Of a stretch of DNA of 11,128 nt, positions 6,870 to 11,128 are shown piece by piece. Both the position numbers and the translations under genes were made by a program. The notes beneath the pieces were generated by a model that had not been told where the DNA came from, ran no database searches, and saw only the letters and a list, made by a program, of their open reading frames with translations. Source of the stretch: Methanocorpusculum sp. (lineage in GTDB: Archaea > Halobacteriota > Methanomicrobia > Methanomicrobiales > Methanocorpusculaceae); NCBI GenBank assembly GCA_029987315.1, contig DALTVZ010000063.1:1-11128 (forward strand). Direction: 5' to 3'. Position 1 is the first letter of the stretch; every line of letters begins with the position of its first letter.

Positions 6870-7979
6870 TTAGAGATAATTACGGTTCTTTCTTTTCCCT
6901 ATGAACCAGACCGCCCCGATGATGAGGATGATCGCTGTGAGTATCCCAATGACCACGAAGAGAATGGTGACCAAACCGCTATCCGTCCCTTCTGTTATAG
7001 GTGCAGACGGGATGACCTGAACACCGCTCGCTCCGGGCTGTGTGGCAACGGTCGTTGGAGCTTGGGTCTGTATGGTATTAGGTGTCTGGATCGGGGTCAC
7101 GGGAGCCGTAACAGAAGTGGTCGGCACATTGGTGACGGGGCCTCCAGTTGAGCCGCCGGGTGTGAAAGGAGCCGTTGATGCAGTGGGACTTGAGGCGATC
7201 ATGAAAGCTGAGAAGCTGCTCAGCCATGCATCGTAGGTCACAGAACCGTCTATGTTCTCTATCTTGATGTAGATGGGGACTGTTTCCCAGATATTTGTCC
7301 GTTCGTTGTGATGGAGCACAACGATCTTGTCTTTTGTGGTTTTAAGATCGTTAAGATCGGCGGCGGTAAGAGTGAAGGTATAGATGATCGTATAGGGTCC
7401 GGCTGGGGGGTTGACCGGTGTTATGTCTATAAGTTTGAATACAGATGATCCGGACGGAACGGGGGGGAGGTTTGGTTGTTTTGCCGCCGGAACGTCGGTT
7501 ATCGGAAGCAAAAAGCCAGCGGGCACAGAGTTGTTAGTGATGATGACTGATGACTGGCTTGCGAGATTTTTTCCGGTGGTGGTGTCCGGAGATGTGACAT
7601 CGATCCCAAATGTCAATGCAAGTCTTGCAGATGTACCATAGGAGAATGTACTGGTTTGCGGGGAGAGAACGCTGCCGACTTTGAAGGTTATGGTTTTTCC
7701 TTCGGGTGATGAGCTCACCGGGGATATGATGAATTTATTTCCAAAGGTCCCGGCTTCTCCGATTTTGCCGGACGAGGTCATGGTGTATGTATAGAGGACC
7801 CCATCAAGTTCAGCGGTGATAACGGTCCCAGGGGGAACATCCCCGCCGTTTGCTGTAAAAGCAGTTCCATAATATTGGGCTGGGAGAAGAGGAGCAGAGG
7901 GAGAGTCGGCCCCGACGACTCCGACACAGAGAACGATAATAAGGAGGAGGGTGATGAGAAGTTTTCTCATGGTCGTCAT
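6870..7979 (-). CDS. Secreted, C-terminally membrane-anchored surface protein
   Basis: The 369-residue product has a signal peptide (about 1-24, core LLITLLLIIVLCVGVV, then GADS). An N-terminal beta domain at about 30-125 contains YYGTAF and VPPGTVITAELDG, a pattern seen in many archaeal surface proteins. A second domain at about 180-262 contains FKLIDITP and ends AWLSSFSAFMIA, and resembles the PGF-pre-PGF type domain found before cell-surface anchors. Then come a long Thr/Pro/Ser-rich linker (263-330, probably glycosylated) and a single membrane helix (about 335-360) with a basic tail, KRKNRNYL. Topology is therefore outside-facing with a short cytoplasmic tail. Its ATG overlaps the stop of the upstream gene by 4 nt (ATGA), so the two are translationally coupled, and the protein may tether its secreted partner. 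A second start (M4) would give the same mature protein. Confidence 0.85.
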   Translation of the reverse strand: MTTMRKLLITLLLIIVLCVGVVGADSPSAPLLPAQYYGTAFTANGGDVPPGTVITAELDGVLYTYTMTSSGKIGEAGTFGNKFIISPVSSSPEGKTITFKVGSVLSPQTSTFSYGTSARLALTFGIDVTSPDTTTGKNLASQSSVIITNNSVPAGFLLPITDVPAAKQPNLPPVPSGSSVFKLIDITPVNPPAGPYTIIYTFTLTAADLNDLKTTKDKIVVLHHNERTNIWETVPIYIKIENIDGSVTYDAWLSSFSAFMIASSPTASTAPFTPGGSTGGPVTNVPTTSVTAPVTPIQTPNTIQTQAPTTVATQPGASGVQVIPSAPITEGTDSGLVTILFVVIGILTAIILIIGAVWFIGKRKNRNYL

Positions 7980-10207
7980 GCGGTGAGTCCTACAAGTGTG
8001 CTTTGTGCATCGGCATACAGCCAGTATCCGTTTTTAATGGTCATAAGGCGATCAGGACTGTTGGCATTCGAACCACCGTTGACGATCGCGGTGTCATACT
8101 TTGTTCCCGCAAGGTTCCAGGGGATGAGTGTTCGCCAGCTGGTCCCGGTAAGAGCGGTCTTGGCTGAGGTGGATTCACCGGCAGAGAGACCGACGGCGTT
8201 CCATCCGGGAGAGAGGGTTTTCACAGAGGGAGACGTCGGAGCCGAAGGATAGGTGAAAGAAATAGTGGTTCCAGTTGCCGCATAGATCCAGTAACCGGTC
8301 ATGGGCTGAATGATGTCCGCTGCACGTAATGGGATCCAGGATTTTGTTTGGGTGTTGTAACCAAGAATATTTTTATCATCTGTGTCCACAGATCCAAAGA
8401 GTGCCCCGGCGGTGTTTGCCGTTTGATTGAGGGTCTTTGGAACGGAGATGAAGTTCCAACCGGGTTGTAATTTCAGTTCATCACCAAAAGATGGGACTGA
8501 TTGTGTCGGGCCATACAGATAGGAGTAGGTAAAGTCCGGACCGTCAATCTTTAGTGCTGTGATATTGTCAGATACTGCCGGATATAGTCCGGTGAGTTTG
8601 ATTACTAAAGTGATTGGCTGGTCATAATCCAGAACAAAACCGGAGATAGTATAAGCGAAACTACTGGAGGCCAATGTAGTTATGAATGCATCTTCACTTA
8701 GCAGATTGTTGATCATTGTTCCTTTATACACATCAATGGTCCAGGATGTTGACTGGCGAAGATCGGTAATGAATCTGAGACTTTCAGAGGTGGATATGGA
8801 ATCTTTGGCAATAGTCAATTGTGCATTAACAGATACTGGTGTTCCCTCTGTTACTGCTGGAGAATATTCCGGGCTCACCGTCAAAGACTGCAGGACATAT
8901 CCCGGTGTTAACACCAGATCGGGTGGGTTTGAAGAGGCACTGAAGTAAAGTTTTGCCCAGATATCATCAATGTCTTGGGAGCTGATTGCTTGGCAGAGTT
9001 CTTCAGCAGCGTTTTCACCCTGTCGGTATAAGGTGTTGAATAAAGTTACAGCATCAGCCGAGGTATATCCACCAGTTGCATCCATCTTGATGTCATATCC
9101 GCGTGTGGCAGTTGATACCGGACCAACGTTGAACACGCCGTCATACATTGGATGCTGAATGACAACAAAAAAATCATACCCTTCAACGGTGTCGGAATAT
9201 ATTCTCAGAGAATATTGTCTGTTGGATGTGACGGGAATGGTTCCAGTAAAAAATGTATCCTGACCAAAGATGTAGTAGTTAAGATCAGTGACTGGGTTAG
9301 CTGTACCGGTGATCTCTATCAGCTCCCCTTTAGTATATGAGGAGGAAAATGAATTTACTGTTAGATATGGTGATTCCACTACGAACGTGAGCTTTGCGTA
9401 GGTATCATCGATATTCTGAGAGTCAAGTGCGTAACAGAGTGCTTCAGCAGCATTTGCACTTTGACTGCCCAGGATGTTGAACAGAAGCACGGCGTCCCCT
9501 GAGGTGTAAGCCCCATTAGCATTCATTTTGATATCGTATCCGCCGTTCTCGGCTGGTACCGGACCGACGTTGAATGATCCGTCGAACATCGGATGCTGGA
9601 TTACAAGGAAATACTGACCTGCTGAATAGGTGTCGGTATCTATTTGTAGGGAGAATGAATCGTCATTATTGACTGAGGCGGTTGAAGACTCAAATCTGTT
9701 TTGACCAAAGACATAATACATTATTAGCTTGGGTCTTCCCAATGCAATACCTGAGACCTGAATATTTTCTCCCTGAGCAACAGTGGAAGAATCTGCAAAT
9801 GCAGAAATAAATGGCTCCTTAAAATAGATGACCTCAGTTGCATATGGACTGGTACGATTTATTGTTGGCTTACCGGACACGACATCCACTTCAGATGCAG
9901 CATAAATCGTGTAGGCCCCTACCTCTAAGTTGAGATAATCTATTAGATCAAAAGTAGTTGTCCATGTGCCATCGTCAGAAACAGTTACGGTAGAGAGATA
10001 GGTTTGTTGGAGGTAGACTCCTTTGATAAATAGATAGACATTTTCCGAGAAAGTGTTTGTACCGGTAAACACCACATCATCTTCAAGATAATATGATTCT
10101 TTCTCCGTTTCAATCGTAATCGTTGAAGATGCAGAAACACCTCCGACAAAAAAGGTCATAATCAGAAAAAGAACAAGCAAAGACAGGAATCTCTTTTTAA
10201 TATTCAT
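7976..10207 (-). CDS. S-layer-like secreted protein with twin 145-residue repeats
   Basis: From the ATG at 10207 this encodes 743 residues with a signal peptide (1-26, ending GGVSA before SS). The frame stays open to 10366, but only this ATG puts the hydrophobic core at the N terminus. After a beta domain (27-130) come two tandem repeats at about 133-278 and 280-424. They share FxVIQHPM(F/Y)DGxFNVGP, GYDIKM(N/D)A, YTS(G/A)DAVxLFNxL, NAAExLCxA and SQ(N/D)IDDxxAKL. A further beta region (about 430-570) leads to a C-terminal part with two GWN elements (LQPGWNFISVP at about 579-589 and LSPGWNAVGLS at about 665-675), each followed by a GYW motif (GYWIYA, GYWLYA). Such modules occur in methanogen S-layer and adhesion proteins. 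No membrane anchor is present; the overlapping next gene encodes an anchored protein that may hold it. Exact family unknown. Confidence 0.85.
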   Translation of the reverse strand: MNIKKRFLSLLVLFLIMTFFVGGVSASSTITIETEKESYYLEDDVVFTGTNTFSENVYLFIKGVYLQQTYLSTVTVSDDGTWTTTFDLIDYLNLEVGAYTIYAASEVDVVSGKPTINRTSPYATEVIYFKEPFISAFADSSTVAQGENIQVSGIALGRPKLIMYYVFGQNRFESSTASVNNDDSFSLQIDTDTYSAGQYFLVIQHPMFDGSFNVGPVPAENGGYDIKMNANGAYTSGDAVLLFNILGSQSANAAEALCYALDSQNIDDTYAKLTFVVESPYLTVNSFSSSYTKGELIEITGTANPVTDLNYYIFGQDTFFTGTIPVTSNRQYSLRIYSDTVEGYDFFVVIQHPMYDGVFNVGPVSTATRGYDIKMDATGGYTSADAVTLFNTLYRQGENAAEELCQAISSQDIDDIWAKLYFSASSNPPDLVLTPGYVLQSLTVSPEYSPAVTEGTPVSVNAQLTIAKDSISTSESLRFITDLRQSTSWTIDVYKGTMINNLLSEDAFITTLASSSFAYTISGFVLDYDQPITLVIKLTGLYPAVSDNITALKIDGPDFTYSYLYGPTQSVPSFGDELKLQPGWNFISVPKTLNQTANTAGALFGSVDTDDKNILGYNTQTKSWIPLRAADIIQPMTGYWIYAATGTTISFTYPSAPTSPSVKTLSPGWNAVGLSAGESTSAKTALTGTSWRTLIPWNLAGTKYDTAIVNGGSNANSPDRLMTIKNGYWLYADAQSTLVGLTA
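8936..9370 (-). repeat. Second coding repeat of the S-layer-like gene
   Basis: Encodes the second of two homologous ~145-residue blocks. Shared segments include FVVIQHPMYDGVFNVGP, GYDIKMDATGGYTSADAV and AAEELCQAISSQDIDD. The copies are clearly related in protein but well diverged in DNA, so the duplication is old. Confidence 0.75.
9374..9811 (-). repeat. First coding repeat of the S-layer-like gene
   Basis: Encodes the first homologous block, with FLVIQHPMFDGSFNVGP, GYDIKMNANGAYTSGDAV and AAEALCYALDSQNIDD. It directly precedes the second copy, with only a residue or so between them. Confidence 0.75.
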
Positions 10208-10353
10208 GATACCACACACATTTACAATGAATTTCTTTAGGACGTATGCCTCGATTAATCTATTGTAAATATTGTCAGGATCTCTGAGGAGGTTCAATGG
10301 ATATACTGATTCGGTGGAGAATAGATAATTGAGTGAAAAACGTATATCTATGA

Positions 10354-10360
10354 TTTTATA
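10354..10360 (-). promoter_or_regulatory. Candidate TATA box for the surface operon
   Basis: The minus strand reads ATTATAAAATC here. Start of transcription would be near 10330, giving a leader of about 120 nt before the ATG at 10207. A weaker alternative, AATATTTAC at about 10266-10274, would give a leader of about 30 nt. Both lie inside the inverted repeat pair, so the promoter would move with the operon in any inversion. Confidence 0.35.
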
Positions 10361-10412
10361 ATTCATCTTTGATACATCTCACAATGGAATCAGGAAAAAA
10401 CATTACAAGGAT

Positions 10413-10556
10413 AGAAAAACCGACACGTCGGTTTTTCCAACAGCATTTTTCCAGACGGCGTGCGATTCCTGCGTAGGCGATAAGCCGGAGCAGAGCACGA
10501 CGGCGCAAGAAAAATGCGATTCGCGTTAATTCGCGGAGATTCGCGGTTTTTTTCCT
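10413..10556 (-). repeat. Dispersed ~145-bp repeat, copy 2 (inverted relative to copy 1)
   Basis: The reverse complement matches 6528-6672. In this copy all three GCGAAT words are intact (on the + strand ATTCGC at 10519, 10529 and 10539). The terminal hairpin (10414-10437) reads GAAAAACCGAC, GT, GTCGGTTTTTC on the minus strand. It lies about 205 nt upstream of the S-layer-like gene start and is oriented the same way as that gene. With copy 1 it brackets about 3.7 kb holding the whole surface operon. Confidence 0.85.
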
Positions 10557-10597
10557 AATAAAGCCACACCCAACCAACTAACTGCTCACCTAATCAT

Positions 10598-10613
10598 ATT
10601 CGCACCTATTCGC
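10598..10613 (-). repeat. Two further GCGAAT words at 10-bp spacing
   Basis: The + strand has ATTCGC at 10598 and 10608, exactly 10 bp apart. This is the same word and period as inside the ~145-bp repeat, but about 42 bp beyond its edge. It may be a remnant of another copy or a set of sites for the same binding protein. Confidence 0.45.
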
Positions 10614-10832
10614 TAACAAAAACACGCACCATCATCTCTCCCAGACGCCCTACAATAGTATGAGGGTAAAACCTCCGGAGAAACATCTCAAAAACGCAAC
10701 CAAAAACAAAAAGGATGTCTGCCCGATTCTCACGTTAGAAGGAAAGAACAGGAACAGACACTCTTTTATTGGACCTTTAGGATAATAAAAATTTCCTAAA
10801 AACTCAAAACAACTGTAGCCCACCGGATGAAA

Positions 10833-10863
10833 TCAGTGGTCAGTGGTCAGTGGTCAGTGGTCA
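10833..10863. repeat. Heptamer tandem array, left arm (CAGTGGT x4)
   Basis: Four perfect copies of the 7-bp unit CAGTGGT (10834-10861) plus flanking matching bases. The 31-nt stretch is the exact reverse complement of part of the right array at 11061-11102. Confidence 0.9.
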
Positions 10864-10972
10864 CCTGCAAAACAGAAAAAAAAAGAAGCCCCAGCAAATT
10901 TCCAGCCGTACTCTCTCCTCGTGAGAGATAGACTGCCGAAATAATCTTGTTGTAATTCTTTCTTTCTAAAAG

Positions 10973-10980
10973 TATATATA
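10973..10980 (+). promoter_or_regulatory. Strong archaeal TATA box before the right heptamer array
   Basis: CTAAAAGTATATATAGC is an excellent match to an A-rich BRE followed by a TATA box. A start about 25 nt downstream would fall near 11000-11004, next to an ATG at 11002. That ATG opens only an 18-codon frame ending inside the repeat, so the product may be a noncoding RNA or the leader of a gene beyond the window. The box is symmetric enough to work on the minus strand too. Confidence 0.5.
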
Positions 10981-11045
10981 GCTACTGTCAAGTCTGAAAA
11001 AATGAAAACAAAAAAAACAGGGAGCATCATCTATCAGTCAAAAGA

Positions 11046-11102
11046 CAGTGATCACTGATCACTGACCACTGACCACTGACCACTGACCACTGACCACTGA
11101 CC
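11046..11102. repeat. Heptamer tandem array, right arm (ACTGACC x6 plus variants)
   Basis: Six perfect copies of ACTGACC (11061-11102) preceded by one variant ACTGATC (11054-11060). The variant overlaps a perfect 12-bp palindrome CAGTGATCACTG (11046-11057). The unit is the reverse complement of GGTCAGT in the left array, so the two arrays form an inverted pair about 185 bp apart. Confidence 0.9.
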
Positions 11103-11128
11103 ACCACAGATAAAAGCACTCCCAGAAC

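Larger units (their letters stand above)
10557..11128. other. Gene-poor region with short repeats and a promoter
   Basis: No convincing protein gene is seen in these 572 bases. They hold two more period-10 GCGAAT words (10598-10613), a weak inverted repeat TTTAGGA/TCCTAAA (10776-10800), two opposed arrays of a 7-bp repeat, a small hairpin with stem CTCTC/GAGAG near 10910-10927 and a strong TATA box at 10973. The longest tempting frame, 10660-10785 (41 codons, Lys-rich), has no ribosome binding site or recognisable motif. Confidence 0.6.

Noticed and set aside
10208..10366. 53-residue N-terminal extension of the S-layer-like protein
   Set aside because: A signal peptide requires the start at 10207; the extension would bury it and it covers the likely promoter.
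6528..10556. Inverted repeats as the ends of a composite transposon
   Set aside because: No transposase is encoded between or within the copies, no target-site duplication is visible, and the repeats carry a terminator-like hairpin rather than typical insertion sequence ends.
10356..10577. 73-codon minus-strand frame in repeat copy 2
   Set aside because: It shares its core only with the frame in repeat copy 1 and the substitution pattern fits a structured noncoding element better than a gene.
10660..10785. 41-codon + strand frame (MRVKPPEKHLKN...)
   Set aside because: No ribosome binding site, no clear TATA box at a suitable distance, lysine-rich composition as expected from A-rich DNA, and no recognised motif. 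Conservation in relatives could revive it.
10833..11102. Heptamer arrays as a CRISPR-like array
   Set aside because: The 7-bp units are directly adjacent with no spacers, and the two arrays are in opposite orientation.

Overview
The window looks archaeal, most likely a methanogen of the Methanomicrobiales (Methanocorpusculum-like; this is inference from gene content, no marker gene is present). Supporting signs are secreted proteins with PKD modules and Thr/Pro-rich linkers, S-layer-type repeats with conserved QHPM(F/Y)DG motifs, a zinc-ribbon/Yip1 membrane protein, TATA-box promoters with very short leaders, and T-rich terminators. No tRNA, rRNA, transposase or CRISPR array is visible.

Layout from left to right. 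(1) 1-144 is the 3' end of an unrecognised + strand gene. A bidirectional hairpin at about 174-190 separates it from a convergent minus-strand pair. (2) 2030-223 (minus) is a two-gene unit: an OLD/ABC-like AAA ATPase followed 2 nt later by a DUF4276 protein with a TOPRIM-like motif set. This has the logic of a split OLD nuclease or PARIS-like (ATPase plus TOPRIM partner) anti-phage or toxin-like module and is the best candidate for an uncharacterised system here. (3) 2662-2114 (minus) is an HdeD/DUF308 membrane protein. It is divergent from a 636-residue + strand protein with three PH/GRAM-like repeats, a zinc ribbon and a Yip1-like membrane domain, and the two may share one symmetric TATA box. 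(4) 4683-6425 (+) follows the 636-residue gene by 15 nt with a clear Shine-Dalgarno site. It encodes a secreted PKD-domain surface protein. (5) 10207-6870 (minus) is a two-gene surface operon with a 4-nt ATGA overlap: a 743-residue S-layer-like secreted protein, then a 369-residue protein with one C-terminal membrane anchor.

The surface operon is bracketed by two copies of a ~145-bp repeat in inverted orientation (6528-6672 and 10413-10556), about 95% identical by hand alignment over the core. Each copy carries three GCGAAT words at a strict 10-bp period and ends in a perfect 24-nt hairpin palindrome. The two hairpins differ by a compensatory base-pair change, so the structure rather than the apparent small ORF seems to be conserved.

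The right end (10557-11128) has no convincing gene. It holds two arrays of a 7-bp repeat in opposite orientations (10833-10863 and 11046-11102) that can form a 31-bp perfect stem around ~185 bp. Inside this interval is a strong TATA box (10973-10980) that would start transcription just before the right array.
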